A stretch of 64,000 bases of DNA from Candidatus Brevundimonas colombiensis (GCA_029202665.1 CP119326.1:1178001-1242000), one strand, 5' to 3'. Shown: positions 18,985 to 28,660, counted from the first letter of the stretch. Notes: generated from the letters alone by a model not told the origin. Translations and numbers: made by a program.

Positions 18985-20580
18985 TCACTCGCTGGCGGAG
19001 GCAGGGGTGGATTCAGGCGGGCTTTCCGGCGTTTCCTCCGGCTCGCTGATCTGAGACTCTGCGGCGGCGTCCATCGAAGTCGGCAATTCCTGAGCGTTCT
19101 GGATGGCCGAGATCATGCGCGACGCCAGTGCGGAGGCCCGGCTGCCATGTGGATTGTTCGCTAGGGGCTTCAAAATGTCGATGGCTTCACTTCTTTTCCC
19201 GGTCTTGACCAGGGCGCGGGCGTACTGGAACCGAACGGCGGCCAACTGCGGCGCGCGGTCCAATGCCAATCCCAGGGTCAAAATGTCGTTCTCATTGGGA
19301 TAACCGGGTTGGCTCTGGCGCAACTCCGACAGCAACATCAATGTGCGATAGTCGTTCTGGCCGACTTGATAGGCGTGCGCCAGATAGTCCCGTGCCTGAA
19401 CGCGAAGCTGCTGCGCCTGATCGTCGTCATCGGTCTCGCGCGCCTGTTTCAATCGTTCTTGAGCGAGGAACTGCAGGGCCTCTACATGATCCGGTTCGAT
19501 CTCCAGAAGTCGTTGAAGAGCGCGCTCGCCGGCGGCTCGGTCGCCGAAATGCACGCCGGCGTGACCGGCAGCCAGAAGCGCCAGGGGATCGTCGCCATAC
19601 CGGGCGGCAAGCCGGGCGACCTCTTGGCCCAAGGCCTGGCGATCGCCGTCCGGCACGCCGATTTTGAGGCGCTGATTGATGAGCAGCAGATCGTTGGCGC
19701 TGGGGGCAAGGCGGGTGACCACGATGTCCGCCGTCGGAAACTGGCCGGTGATGGTCCTGCCGACCAGTCGACCCCGCGCATACCGCCGAAGCGCGCTCTG
19801 CAGATCGCGCAGGGTCATGTTGGTTGCGGCCTCCATCGCGGACACGGACTCCTCGCCGCCCGCGACACGCCTCAAATAGTCCTGAAGTTGTTCGAGACGC
19901 GCCGGGTCGCTGACGAACCAGTGGGTCAGCAGCCAGGCGATCGGATAGTAGGTCGCCTTGTGGCTGTCGGACCGAACCTCGCTCAGCCGCTTCGTCAAAA
20001 GCACGTCCAGCGGGATCCAGCTTTCGGACACGATCCAGTAGGCGCGGCTCTGATTATATTGCCCCAACACCACCTTACGTTCGCGAACGTCAATGTCGGC
20101 GGTCATGTAGTATTCGGCGAAACCCTCGACGAACCAGGCGGGGTAAGAGCCGGGGAAGTTGCCGAGCATGAAATGGTGTGCGTATTCATGCATTAGAACA
20201 TCGTCGCCCGACAGGCCGTTGCCGTCGCCCCGGATCGCGACCGCGAAGATGTCCTCCTCGGTCGGAAAATAGGTGCCCATCGTATTGGCGCCGCTTTGGG
20301 GATTCACGCGTGTTAGCCCGCGGCGGTTGCTGACCAGATAGATCGGCATCTTGCGCGCAGGTATCGTGGCGATCGGGGTTCCGGTTCGGAACTGCATCAC
20401 CCGATCGAAAATCTCGAGCTTCTGCACATAGTCGCGCAGGGGGCGCTCGCCCCCGTCACTATAGACGATGAACCGCTCGCTTTCGGCGCGCAGCCAGTCC
20501 GCGTGTGCAGCCATCGGCGTGGCCCATGCAGACACCCCTGCCACAACCGCCGCTACGCCGGTCGCAATCAGACGCTTCAT
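18985..20580 (-). CDS. Secreted HEYAHH zinc-metalloprotease-like protein with TPR region
   Basis: The 531-residue product has a signal peptide (MKRLIATGVAAVVAGVSAWA). A catalytic-looking domain follows with HEYAHH (VLMHEYAHHFMLGNFPGSYP) and the downstream glutamate in WFVEGFAEYY, a gluzincin-like HExxH plus E arrangement. From about residue 320 the protein becomes helical and TPR-like (ALLAAGHAGVHFGDRAAGERA). It ends in an acidic Pro/Glu-rich tail. The ATG at 20580 is preferred to a TTG two codons upstream. It is likely periplasmic; the substrate is unknown. Confidence 0.75.
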   Translation of the reverse strand: MKRLIATGVAAVVAGVSAWATPMAAHADWLRAESERFIVYSDGGERPLRDYVQKLEIFDRVMQFRTGTPIATIPARKMPIYLVSNRRGLTRVNPQSGANTMGTYFPTEEDIFAVAIRGDGNGLSGDDVLMHEYAHHFMLGNFPGSYPAWFVEGFAEYYMTADIDVRERKVVLGQYNQSRAYWIVSESWIPLDVLLTKRLSEVRSDSHKATYYPIAWLLTHWFVSDPARLEQLQDYLRRVAGGEESVSAMEAATNMTLRDLQSALRRYARGRLVGRTITGQFPTADIVVTRLAPSANDLLLINQRLKIGVPDGDRQALGQEVARLAARYGDDPLALLAAGHAGVHFGDRAAGERALQRLLEIEPDHVEALQFLAQERLKQARETDDDDQAQQLRVQARDYLAHAYQVGQNDYRTLMLLSELRQSQPGYPNENDILTLGLALDRAPQLAAVRFQYARALVKTGKRSEAIDILKPLANNPHGSRASALASRMISAIQNAQELPTSMDAAAESQISEPEETPESPPESTPASASE

Positions 20581-20802
20581 GAACAACCCCGCCCCGCTGA
20601 GGTTTCATGATCGCAGCGGTTGCGCCCGAGAGTAAAGACCAAAGTGCGCGCGCACATGACATCACAATGTTGCGCCAGATCAAATAACCCCTGGCCACAA
20701 GGGGCTATTGGAGTCATGGTCAGGTCCGAGGAACCGATCGGACCGACAGAGTCTGACGCCCTCTCCCGGATTTTCCGGGGTCATAGGGAAAGGAAACGAA
20801 CG

Positions 20803-20961
20803 ATGGCTGTGATCCATCCTCAAGACCGCATCGCCCACCTTCGCGCCGATCGCCATGCCGTGCGCCGGCCGCTGCATCCCGCCCTTGGGCTTGCAGTCGG
20901 TTTCGGCTTCATCTTCGTGGCGGCGACGATCGTGCACGTCGTGTTCAACGCGGTGATGTGA
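20803..20961 (+). CDS. Small single-helix membrane protein
   Basis: The 52-residue product has a basic N-terminus (HPQDRIAHLRADRHAVRRPL) and one transmembrane helix (ALGLAVGFGFIFVAATIVHVVF). The ATG at 20803 follows AAAGGAAACGAACG, a good ribosome site. A longer open frame starting at 20620 has no start signal. Function unknown. A strong hairpin follows its stop. Confidence 0.6.
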   Translation: MAVIHPQDRIAHLRADRHAVRRPLHPALGLAVGFGFIFVAATIVHVVFNAVM

Positions 20962-20974
20962 CGAGACGTCCTTG

Positions 20975-20996
20975 GGCCGCCTGATTTCAGGCGGCC
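20975..20996. terminator. Hairpin between convergent genes, possible terminator
   Basis: A perfect 10-bp inverted repeat (GGCCGCCTGA / TCAGGCGGCC) with a two-base centre follows the small membrane-protein gene. Its right arm contains the stop of the next gene. There is no clear T-tract, so termination is uncertain. Confidence 0.4.
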
Positions 20997-21361
20997 ATGC
21001 GGTTCCAGACGGCGCGGTCGGCGGCGACGGCGTTCAGGCGACGGCCCTTGGCCTGGAGTTGTCGCATGACAAGATCAGGCAGGGCGCAGAAACGCGGCTC
21101 GACAAGGTCGGGGTCGCAGGCGACGGTCGGCGCCGCGAACAGAGCGGCGTTCACGTCCGGGCTGCGCTCGGCGATCAGCCAGGCCAGGCGTCGCGCACGC
21201 TGAGGGTCGTTGCGGTGAAGCATCGGATCCTCGGCGAACAGTTCGCAGCCCAATTCCAGCACATAGTCGAAAGACAGCTTCTCGAACCGGCGCGTGTCGG
21301 CGGGCGTGACCGGGCAGGCCTCGTCCAGGTCGAACACCACATCGTTCAGAAGAAACAGCAT
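20987..21361 (-). CDS. Conserved-looking uncharacterised protein
   Basis: The 124-residue product (MLFLLNDVVFDLDEACPVTP...) has no signal peptide or membrane helix. It appears folded and soluble, with an acidic first half and a basic C-terminus (QLQAKGRRLNAVAADRAVWNRM). The ATG at 21361 begins the well-composed part; the in-frame extension to 21409 looks non-coding. It converges on the small membrane protein across a hairpin. I do not recognise it. Confidence 0.6.
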   Translation of the reverse strand: MLFLLNDVVFDLDEACPVTPADTRRFEKLSFDYVLELGCELFAEDPMLHRNDPQRARRLAWLIAERSPDVNAALFAAPTVACDPDLVEPRFCALPDLVMRQLQAKGRRLNAVAADRAVWNRMAA

Positions 21362-21603
21362 CGGAAACACGCTCGACCGGGCCGGACGTGATGTCGTCCG
21401 TAAGGCCACAATAGGCGCCGCCGCTTGCGGTCTCGTTCACGGACGCGGTTAAGCGTTTCTGACCAGCCGTATCCGGCCTTAGACCAAAAGCGACGGCGAT
21501 GACGCGACGTGACCCTTGCGCGGGCGGGCGGGCTCCGCTTACCTGATCACGCATTGTTACAGGTTGGCCCAAGCCTTGGCGCCGACCGCAGGGAGCCGCC
21601 GTC

Positions 21604-23760
21604 ATGACCACCTACGAAGATCGCGCCGGACTGAGCGTTGCGGGCGAACTGATCGCCCTGATCGAACAGGAGGTGCTGCCGGGGCTGGGGCTTGACGCCG
21701 CCAGGTTCTGGTCGGGCGCGGCGACGATCTTCGAACGGTTCGCGCCGGAGAACCGCGCGTTGCTGGACCGGCGCGACGCCCTGCAGGCCCGGATCGACGA
21801 CTGGCATCGGGCGCGGCGAGGCCAACCCTATGATGTCGGGGCGTCCGAGACCTTCCTTCGCGAGATCGGCTATCTGGTCGAGGAGCCGCAGCCGTTCACG
21901 ATCACGACCCAGGGCGTGGACGCCGAGATCGCCCGGATGGCCGGACCGCAGCTGGTGGTGCCGGTGTTGAACGCCCGCTTCCTGCTTAACGCCGCCAATG
22001 CGCGCTGGGGCAGCCTGTATGACGCCCTGTACGGCACGGATGCGCTGGGCGATCCGCCCGCAGGCGGGGGCTATGATGTCGCGCGCGGCGCGCGGGTCGT
22101 GGCCCGCGCCAAGGCGTTTCTGGACGAGGCGGCGCCCCTGGCCACGGGATCGCACGCCGATGTCGCCGGATGGTCGGTGGTCGACGGCGCCCTGTCGCCC
22201 GCGTTGAAGGATGCGGGCCAGTTTGTCGGCTTTGCGGGTCCGGCCTCGGCGCCGACCTCGATCCTGCTGAAGCACAATGGCCTGCATATCGAACTGGTGA
22301 TCGACCGGACGCATCCTGTCGGACGCAATGATCCGTCGGGCCAGGCGGACGTGGTGCTGGAATCGGCCCTGACGACCATTGTCGATCTGGAGGATTCCGT
22401 CGCCGCCGTCGACGCCGCCGACAAGGCCGAGGCCTATCGCAACTGGCTGGGCCTGATGAAGGGCGACCTGTCGGCGACCTTCAGTAAGGGCGGCGAGACC
22501 CTGACCCGCGCGCTGGAGGCGGACCGGGGCTTCACGGCGCCGGACGGATCGAGCCTGACGCTGAAAGGGCGGTCCCTGCTGTTCGTGCGCAACGTCGGCC
22601 ATCTGATGACCACGCCCGCCATTCGTCTGGCGGACGGATCGGATGCGCCCGAGGGGATCATGGACGCCATCGTGACCAGCCTGATCGCGCTTTACGACAT
22701 AAAGGGCCAGAATGGCGGGGATGGGGGACCGTTCCGAAACAGCACCGAGGCCTCGGTCTATATCGTCAAACCCAAGATGCACGGGCCGGACGAGGCCGCC
22801 TTCACCGATCGCCTGTTCGACGCGGTCGAGGACCTGCTGGATGCGCCGCGCCACACGATCAAGGTCGGGGTGATGGACGAGGAGCGGCGGACATCCGCCA
22901 ATCTGGCCGCCTGCATCCATGCGGTGAAGGACCGGATCGTCTTCATCAACACCGGCTTTCTGGACCGCACCGGCGACGAGATCCACACCGCCATGCAGGC
23001 CGGGCCGGTGGTGCGAAAGGCCGACATCAAGTCCAGCGCCTGGATCGCCGCCTATGAGGCCAGGAACGTCGCCATCGGCCTGAAATGCGGCTTGTCGGGC
23101 AAGGCCCAGATCGGCAAGGGCATGTGGGCCGCGCCCGACCGCATGGCCGACATGCTGGAGCAGAAGATCGGCCACCCCAGGACGGGCGCCAACACCGCCT
23201 GGACGCCTTCGCCCACGGCGGCGACCCTGCACGCGTTGCACTATCATGCGGTGGATGTGTTCGCGGTCCAGAAGACGGTCGCAGCCCAGCCCACGCCGGG
23301 TCTGGAGGCTCTGCTGACCCCGCCGCTGGCCAATGGCGTCAACTGGTCGGAGGACGAGGTGGCGGCCGAGTTGGACAACAACGCCCAGGGCATTCTGGGC
23401 TATGTGGTGCGCTGGATCGATCAGGGCGTCGGCTGCTCCAAGGTGCCGGACATCCACGACATCGGCCTGATGGAGGACCGGGCCACCCTGCGGATCAGTT
23501 CGCAGCATATCGCCAACTGGCTGCTGCACGGGGTCTGCACGGCGGAGCAGGTGGACGCCGCCTTCCTGCGCATGGCGGCCAAGGTGGACGGCCAGAATGC
23601 GGGCGATCCGCTGTACCGGCCGATGGCGCCCAACCCGGACGCCAGCCTGGCCTATCAGGCGGCGCGGGCCCTGGTGTTCGAAGGCGTCGAACAGCCGAAC
23701 GGATACACCGAGCCCCTGCTGCACGCCTATCGGCTGAAGGCGAAGGCGGCGGCCGCTTGA
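21604..23760 (+). CDS. glcB: Malate synthase G
   Basis: The 718-residue product condenses glyoxylate with acetyl-CoA to malate. Length and motifs fit the G isoform: NARFLLNAANARWGSLYDALYGTD, TTIVDLEDSVAAVDAADK, VRNVGHLMTTPAI, FINTGFLDRTGDEIHTAM and KCGLSGKAQIGKGMWAAPD. AGGGAG lies upstream of the ATG. With a CrbS/CrbR-like pair elsewhere in the window it fits growth on acetate or other two-carbon sources. No isocitrate lyase is in the window. A long open frame on the opposite strand (21547-23832) is its shadow. Confidence 0.96.
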   Translation: MTTYEDRAGLSVAGELIALIEQEVLPGLGLDAARFWSGAATIFERFAPENRALLDRRDALQARIDDWHRARRGQPYDVGASETFLREIGYLVEEPQPFTITTQGVDAEIARMAGPQLVVPVLNARFLLNAANARWGSLYDALYGTDALGDPPAGGGYDVARGARVVARAKAFLDEAAPLATGSHADVAGWSVVDGALSPALKDAGQFVGFAGPASAPTSILLKHNGLHIELVIDRTHPVGRNDPSGQADVVLESALTTIVDLEDSVAAVDAADKAEAYRNWLGLMKGDLSATFSKGGETLTRALEADRGFTAPDGSSLTLKGRSLLFVRNVGHLMTTPAIRLADGSDAPEGIMDAIVTSLIALYDIKGQNGGDGGPFRNSTEASVYIVKPKMHGPDEAAFTDRLFDAVEDLLDAPRHTIKVGVMDEERRTSANLAACIHAVKDRIVFINTGFLDRTGDEIHTAMQAGPVVRKADIKSSAWIAAYEARNVAIGLKCGLSGKAQIGKGMWAAPDRMADMLEQKIGHPRTGANTAWTPSPTAATLHALHYHAVDVFAVQKTVAAQPTPGLEALLTPPLANGVNWSEDEVAAELDNNAQGILGYVVRWIDQGVGCSKVPDIHDIGLMEDRATLRISSQHIANWLLHGVCTAEQVDAAFLRMAAKVDGQNAGDPLYRPMAPNPDASLAYQAARALVFEGVEQPNGYTEPLLHAYRLKAKAAAA

Positions 23761-23765
23761 CTGAA

Positions 23766-23878
23766 CTCCGTCACCCTCGGGCTTGACCCGAGGGCCGGGC
23801 GCGGATCGGCTGTGCTTGGCCTTTGGGCGCAATGCGGCGGAACATCCGCCCCTCGGGTCAAGCCCGAGGGTGACGGAG
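23766..23878. repeat. REP-like pair: 29-bp perfect inverted repeat
   Basis: The arm at 23766-23794 is exactly the reverse complement of the arm at 23850-23878, with 55 bases between. Each arm is itself a small hairpin (CCTCGGG-CTTGA-CCCGAGG). It fills the gap between the convergent glcB and mechanosensitive channel genes. That is the usual place for REP/BIME-type elements, and it could also end transcription from both sides. Confidence 0.75.
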
Positions 23879-23904
23879 TGTTTGGGGGTAAAAGGCGCGC
23901 GCGC

Positions 23905-24951
23905 TCAGCCCATCGTCTTGCCGTGAGAGGCGGGCGTATCCGCCGCCTCTTCCTCATCCGCGGCCATGACGTCGGCGGCGGCGTCGTTGGCGGTCTGGGC
24001 GCTGCGTTGAGGCCCGGTCGGCGCGGGCGGGACGGCGTCTCCGTGGCCCAGACGTTTCAACGCCTCGTCGCCCTCCAGCCCGAAGACGCGGCGCAGGCGC
24101 ACGTCCGTCTGCGGCACCGGCACCTCGACGCCTGCGTCATCCAGGGCATCGGCGATCAGCCAGGTGTAGGCGGCGTGCATGGCGGCGGGGCGTTTCACGG
24201 CGTCGCGCGTGGGCCAGACCACCAGTTCGAACGCCAGCCCCCGATCCCCGAACGCCACCAGCCAGACCTGGCTCTTGCGCGCCTCGGTCTCCGGCAGGGT
24301 GAAGGGACTGGCCTTGGCGGCCTTCAGAACGGCGTCGCGCACCAGACCCCGATCCGAACCATAGGCGACGGTGAAGGGCACATGGATGCGGCGCGTGTCG
24401 CCCTTCAGCGTCCAGTTGGTCACCGGCTGTTCGATGAAGCGCGAGTTGGGCACCAGAACATTGACGTTGTCGTTGGTGCGGACGCGGGTGGCGCGCGGGC
24501 CGATCTCCATGATGGCGCCGCGAATGCCGATGTCCTCGATCTCGATATAGTCGCCGACCGACACCATCCGGTCGAAGATCAGGAACAGACCGGACACGAA
24601 CTCCTTGACCACGCCCTGAAGGCCCAGGCCCACGCCGATGCCCAGGGCGCCCGCGAACACGGCCAGGGAGGACAGGTTCAGCCCCGCAGCAGACAGGGCC
24701 GCCATCGCCCCGACCACGATGATGCCGTAGCCCGCCAACCGCTCCAGCAGATAGACGGCCTGACGGCTGCGATCCGCTCGTTCGCGCACCCGGCGCAGCG
24801 AGCGCGTCACCAGCCAGTGGGCGGCGAAGGCGATCAGCACGATGACGCCCGCGCTGATCAGGCCGCCCACCGTCAGGTTCGTCCCGGCGATGCGGGCGAT
24901 CTGCGACCGCTCTATGGCGGTCAGGTCCAGCTTTTGGATCGGCAGGGTCAT
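23905..24951 (-). CDS. MscS-family mechanosensitive channel
   Basis: The 348-residue product has three predicted membrane helices, the last being the glycine/alanine-rich pore helix (LAVFAGALGIGVGLGLQGVVKEFVSGLFLIFDR). The MscS beta domain follows (GDYIEIEDIGIRGAIMEIGPRATRVRTNDNVNVLVPNS). The C-terminal 60 residues are disordered and acidic. It should release solutes on membrane tension. It is monocistronic by appearance; a REP-like pair follows its stop. Confidence 0.9.
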   Translation of the reverse strand: MTLPIQKLDLTAIERSQIARIAGTNLTVGGLISAGVIVLIAFAAHWLVTRSLRRVRERADRSRQAVYLLERLAGYGIIVVGAMAALSAAGLNLSSLAVFAGALGIGVGLGLQGVVKEFVSGLFLIFDRMVSVGDYIEIEDIGIRGAIMEIGPRATRVRTNDNVNVLVPNSRFIEQPVTNWTLKGDTRRIHVPFTVAYGSDRGLVRDAVLKAAKASPFTLPETEARKSQVWLVAFGDRGLAFELVVWPTRDAVKRPAAMHAAYTWLIADALDDAGVEVPVPQTDVRLRRVFGLEGDEALKRLGHGDAVPPAPTGPQRSAQTANDAAADVMAADEEEAADTPASHGKTMG

Positions 24952-25015
24952 CGGCCTCTACAGCGCGCCAGAAACAGTCAAGGTTCCCGTGCGTCGCGCG
25001 CCGCCGGTCTGCAAG

Positions 25016-26929
25016 TCAGATGCTGAAATCCTCGTTCCAGAACCGGCCGTCCAGCCAGGCCACGATCCGTTCGGCCGCCTGTTCCGGCGACATGGTGGTG
25101 GTGTCCACGACGACCTCGGGCGTCTCGGGCGCCTCATAAGGGCTGTCGATGCCGGTGAAATTCTTCAACTGGCCGGCCCGCGCCTTCCTGTACAGGCCCT
25201 TGACGTCGCGGGCCTCGGCGACCGCCAGGGGGGTGTCGACGTGGACCTCCACGAACTCGCCCTGGCTCAACAGGTCGCGGGCCATGCGGCGCTCGGCGCG
25301 GAAGGGCGAGATCAAGCTGACCAGGACGATCAGGCCGGCGTCCACCATCAGTTTCGACACCTCCGCGACGCGCCGGATGTTCTCGACCCGATCCTCCTCG
25401 GTGAAGCCCAGGTCGCGGTTCAGCCCGTGGCGCACATTGTCGCCGTCCAGCAGATAGGTGTGGCGTCCGTCGGCGTGCAGCCGTTTTTCGACCAGGTCGG
25501 CGATGGTCGACTTGCCCGCGCCCGACAGGCCGGTCAGCCAGATGACGCGGCCCTTCTGGTTCTTGATGGCGGCGCGGGCGTCCTTGTCCACCGACAGGGC
25601 CTGCCAATGGATGTTGTGGGCGCGGCGCAGCGCGAAGTTCAAAAGGCCCGCGCCGACCGTCCGGTTCGTGATCCGGTCGATCAGGATGAAGCCGCCCAGA
25701 TCCTTGTTCCGGCTGTAAGGGGTGAAGGCGACGGGGGCGTCCAGCGACAGGTTGCAGACGCCGATCTCGTTCAGCTCCAGCCGTTTGGCCGGCTGCTGCT
25801 CCAGGGTGTTGACGTTCACCTTGTGCTTGGGCTCGGTGATGGTCGCTCCGACCAGTCTTGCGCCGATCTTCAGCAGGTAGGGCCGGCCCGGCAGCAGGGG
25901 CTCGTCGTCCATCCAGACCACCGTGGCCTCGAACTGATCGGCGACCTCGGGCGGGGCGTCGGCCGAGGCCAGGACGTCGCCGCGCGAAACGTCGATCTCG
26001 TCGGCCAGGGTCAGGGTGATCGACTGGCCGGCGACGGCCTGGTCCAGATCGCCGTCGGCGGTGACGATCCGGGCGACGGTCGAGGTCTTGCCCGAGGGCA
26101 GGACACGCACCGGATCGCCTGGCCGCACGGTCCCGGCCGCGATCTGGCCGGCGAAGCCGCGGAAGTCGAGATTGGGTCGGTTGACCCATTGCACCGGCAG
26201 GCGGAAGGCATCGGTCTGCAGGTCGTCGCCGACCTCCAGCCTCTCCAACACCTGCATCAGCGGCGGACCTGAATGCCAGGGCGACCGGGCGCTGGCTTCG
26301 GTGATGTTGTCGCCTCGCAGGGCCGACATCGGAATGGCCTCGAAGGTCTTCAGCCCGATCCGCTCGCCGAAGGCCGAGAAGTCGGCGACGATGGCGTCGA
26401 ACACCGACTGCGACCAGCCCATCAGGTCCATCTTGTTCACCGCCAGAATGACGTGGCGGATGCCCAACAGACTGACCAGATAGGCGTGCCGCCGCGTCTG
26501 GGTCAGCACCCCGCGTCGCGCATCGACCAGGATGACGGCGGCGTCGGCGGTGGAGGCGCCGGTGACCATGTTGCGGGTGTATTGTTCGTGGCCGGGCGTG
26601 TCGGCGACGATGAATTTGCGTCTTTCGGTCGAGAAGAAGCGATAGGCCACATCAATGGTGATGCCCTGTTCCCGCTCGGCGGCCAGACCATCGACCAGCA
26701 GGGCGAAGTCGATGTCGCCGCCTTGCGTGCCGATGCGGCGGCTGTCCGCCTCCAAGGCCGCCATCTGGTCCTCGAAGATCATCTTGGAATCATAGAGCAG
26801 CCGCCCGATCAGGGTGGACTTGCCGTCGTCCACGCTGCCGCAGGTGATGAAGCGCAGCAGGCTCTTGTGCTGGTGGGCGTCCAGATAGGCGTCGATATCG
26901 CGGGCGATCAGCTCCGATTGGTGGGCCAT
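25016..26929 (-). CDS. cysNC: Bifunctional sulfate adenylyltransferase subunit 1 / adenylylsulfate kinase
   Basis: The 637-residue product fuses CysN (about 1-440) and CysC (about 450-637). CysN is a GTPase with GSVDDGKSTLIGRLLYD, DTPGHEQYTRNM and NKMDLM. CysC has the kinase P-loop LTGLSGAGKSTIADL and DGDNVRHGLNRDLGF. Together with CysD it makes APS, then phosphorylates it to PAPS. Its ATG shares one base with the cysD stop (TGATG), so the two are translationally coupled. Confidence 0.96.
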   Translation of the reverse strand: MAHQSELIARDIDAYLDAHQHKSLLRFITCGSVDDGKSTLIGRLLYDSKMIFEDQMAALEADSRRIGTQGGDIDFALLVDGLAAEREQGITIDVAYRFFSTERRKFIVADTPGHEQYTRNMVTGASTADAAVILVDARRGVLTQTRRHAYLVSLLGIRHVILAVNKMDLMGWSQSVFDAIVADFSAFGERIGLKTFEAIPMSALRGDNITEASARSPWHSGPPLMQVLERLEVGDDLQTDAFRLPVQWVNRPNLDFRGFAGQIAAGTVRPGDPVRVLPSGKTSTVARIVTADGDLDQAVAGQSITLTLADEIDVSRGDVLASADAPPEVADQFEATVVWMDDEPLLPGRPYLLKIGARLVGATITEPKHKVNVNTLEQQPAKRLELNEIGVCNLSLDAPVAFTPYSRNKDLGGFILIDRITNRTVGAGLLNFALRRAHNIHWQALSVDKDARAAIKNQKGRVIWLTGLSGAGKSTIADLVEKRLHADGRHTYLLDGDNVRHGLNRDLGFTEEDRVENIRRVAEVSKLMVDAGLIVLVSLISPFRAERRMARDLLSQGEFVEVHVDTPLAVAEARDVKGLYRKARAGQLKNFTGIDSPYEAPETPEVVVDTTTMSPEQAAERIVAWLDGRFWNEDFSI

Positions 26930-27873
26930 CAGAAATAGCCCTCCTGCTTCTTCTTCTCCATCGACGCTGACTGGTCGTGGTCGATCATGCGCCCCTGGCG
27001 TTCCGAGGTGGTGGTCAGCAGCATCTCCTGGATGACCTCGGGCAGGGTCGCGGCCGTGCTCTCGACCGCCCCGGTCAGGGGGTAGCAGCCCAGGGTGCGG
27101 AAACGGACAGACTTCATCTGCGGCGTCTCACCGGGATGCAGCCGGAACCGGTCGTCATCCACCATGATCAGCGCGCCGTCGCGTTCCACCACCGGCCGCT
27201 CCGCCGCCAGATACAGCGGCACGATGGGGATCTGCTCCAGGTGGATATATTGCCAGACGTCCAACTCGGTCCAGTTGGAGATGGGGAAGACGCGGATGCT
27301 CTCGCCCGGATGTTTGCGGGTGTTGTAGAGCCGCCAGAGTTCGGGTCTCTGGTTCTTGGGGTCCCAGCGATGTTCGGCGGTGCGGAAGGAGAAGATGCGC
27401 TCCTTGGCCCGCGACTTCTCCTCGTCGCGTCGGGCGCCGCCGAAGGCCGCGTCGAAACCATAGTGCGACAGGGCCTGTTTCAGCCCTTCGGTCTTCCAGA
27501 GGTCCGTATGCAGGGCGGAGCCGTGATCAAAGGGATTGATGCCGCGCGCGACGGCCTCGGGATTCTGATGCACCAGCAGTTCCACGCCCAGGTCCGCCGC
27601 CGCCTGTTCGCGCATCGCATACATGGCGCGGAACTTCCACGTCGTGTCGACGTGCAGCAGGGGAAACGGCGGCCTGGACGGATAAAAGGCCTTCCTCGCC
27701 AGATGCAGCATGACGGCGGAATCCTTGCCGATCGAATACAGCATCACCGGCCGCTCGGCCTCGGCCGCCACCTCGCGCAGGATGTGGATGCTCTCGGCCT
27801 CCAGACGCTGAAGATGGGTCAGGCGTGCGGGGGGCAGGGCGATGCGGCTTCTGGTCAGGGTGGCGATATTCAC
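26929..27873 (-). CDS. cysD: Sulfate adenylyltransferase subunit 2
   Basis: The 314-residue product is the catalytic subunit of ATP sulfurylase. The PP-loop region is MLYSIGKDSAVMLHLARKAF. Also visible are FGGARRDEEKSRAKERIFSFR, FPISNWTELDVWQYI and the C-terminal QEGYF. I choose the GTG at 27873 (then NIATLTRSRIALPP) because CGGAGA lies about 8 bases upstream. A TTG at 27897 would add eight residues. It is first in the cysD-cysNC operon. The 27874-28045 gap holds the divergent promoters shared with the lipocalin. Confidence 0.95.
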   Translation of the reverse strand: MNIATLTRSRIALPPARLTHLQRLEAESIHILREVAAEAERPVMLYSIGKDSAVMLHLARKAFYPSRPPFPLLHVDTTWKFRAMYAMREQAAADLGVELLVHQNPEAVARGINPFDHGSALHTDLWKTEGLKQALSHYGFDAAFGGARRDEEKSRAKERIFSFRTAEHRWDPKNQRPELWRLYNTRKHPGESIRVFPISNWTELDVWQYIHLEQIPIVPLYLAAERPVVERDGALIMVDDDRFRLHPGETPQMKSVRFRTLGCYPLTGAVESTAATLPEVIQEMLLTTTSERQGRMIDHDQSASMEKKKQEGYF

Positions 27874-28045
27874 CGAGGCGTCTCCGTCGAACGCCAATGT
27901 GACAACGCCAATGCGCGTCTCGGAACAAGCGATGGATACTGCTGCTTGCTATGAGATTTTCGGCCTGCGGCGTCCGATGACGATGGTGGACCGTAAAGGA
28001 ACCAGGGTCGCGGAGCGCGGCCTATGTCCTTGAACGGAACCGCTC

Positions 28046-28597
28046 ATGTTCAGCATGAAATCCCTGATAGGCTCGAGCGTCGCCGTGGTCGCATTGACCG
28101 GCTGCGTGACGGCCCCCTCTCCTTCGGAATATCACGCGCCTCAGCCCGCCAAGCCGGTGGATGTCCAGCGTCTGTGGTCCGGCCGCTGGCATGAGATCGC
28201 GCGCCTGCCGGATCGTCTGACCGACGGCTGCGTGGCGGGGGCGTCCATCTATACGCCGGTGGAGGGTTCACGCATCGACGTGCGCGACACCTGTCAGGTC
28301 GGCTCGCCGCAGGGCAGGGAAAAATCCATCGGCGGACGCGGCGAGATCCTGGATCCCGGCGCGAATGCCAAGTTGAGGGTCAAATACCTGGCCGGGTTCG
28401 TGACCTGGGACTACTGGGTGCTGGACCGGGCGGACGACTACAGCTGGTTCATCTCGGCCGATCCGACCTTCGACCGGCTGTTCATCTACACTCGCAACCT
28501 GCCGACCCGGGCCCAGGTGCGCAACCTGACCGAACGAGCGCGCGCCTTGGGCTATGACGTCCGTCGGCTGGAGTTCCCGGCCCAACCCGAACGCTGA
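28046..28597 (+). CDS. Lipocalin family lipoprotein (Blc-like)
   Basis: The 183-residue product has a lipoprotein signal ending in the lipobox LTGC. The first lipocalin motif follows as WSGRWHEIARLPDRLTDGC (usual GTWYEIARLPNRFE). Later strands include KLRVKYLAGFVTWDYWVLDRADDYSWFISADP and the last motif FIYTRNLP. Bacterial lipocalins bind lipids at the outer membrane under envelope stress. GGAACCGCTC precedes the ATG. A strong two-way terminator follows. Confidence 0.9.
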   Translation: MFSMKSLIGSSVAVVALTGCVTAPSPSEYHAPQPAKPVDVQRLWSGRWHEIARLPDRLTDGCVAGASIYTPVEGSRIDVRDTCQVGSPQGREKSIGGRGEILDPGANAKLRVKYLAGFVTWDYWVLDRADDYSWFISADPTFDRLFIYTRNLPTRAQVRNLTERARALGYDVRRLEFPAQPER

Positions 28598-28628
28598 TCC
28601 GCCCGGACCCAGGGTTCGACCGCCATGG

Positions 28629-28660
28629 AAAAAGCCCCGACCTGGGCCGGGGCTTTCGTT
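28629..28660. terminator. Bidirectional Rho-independent terminator
   Basis: A 9-bp perfect stem (AAAGCCCCG / CGGGGCTTT, loop of 8) is flanked by an A-tract on one side and a T-tract on the other. It lies between the convergent lipocalin and the 190-residue membrane protein and can serve both. Confidence 0.85.

Noticed and set aside
21547..23832. 761-residue open frame antisense to glcB
   Set aside because: Shadow of malate synthase; composition is rich in Arg, Gln and His with no domain.
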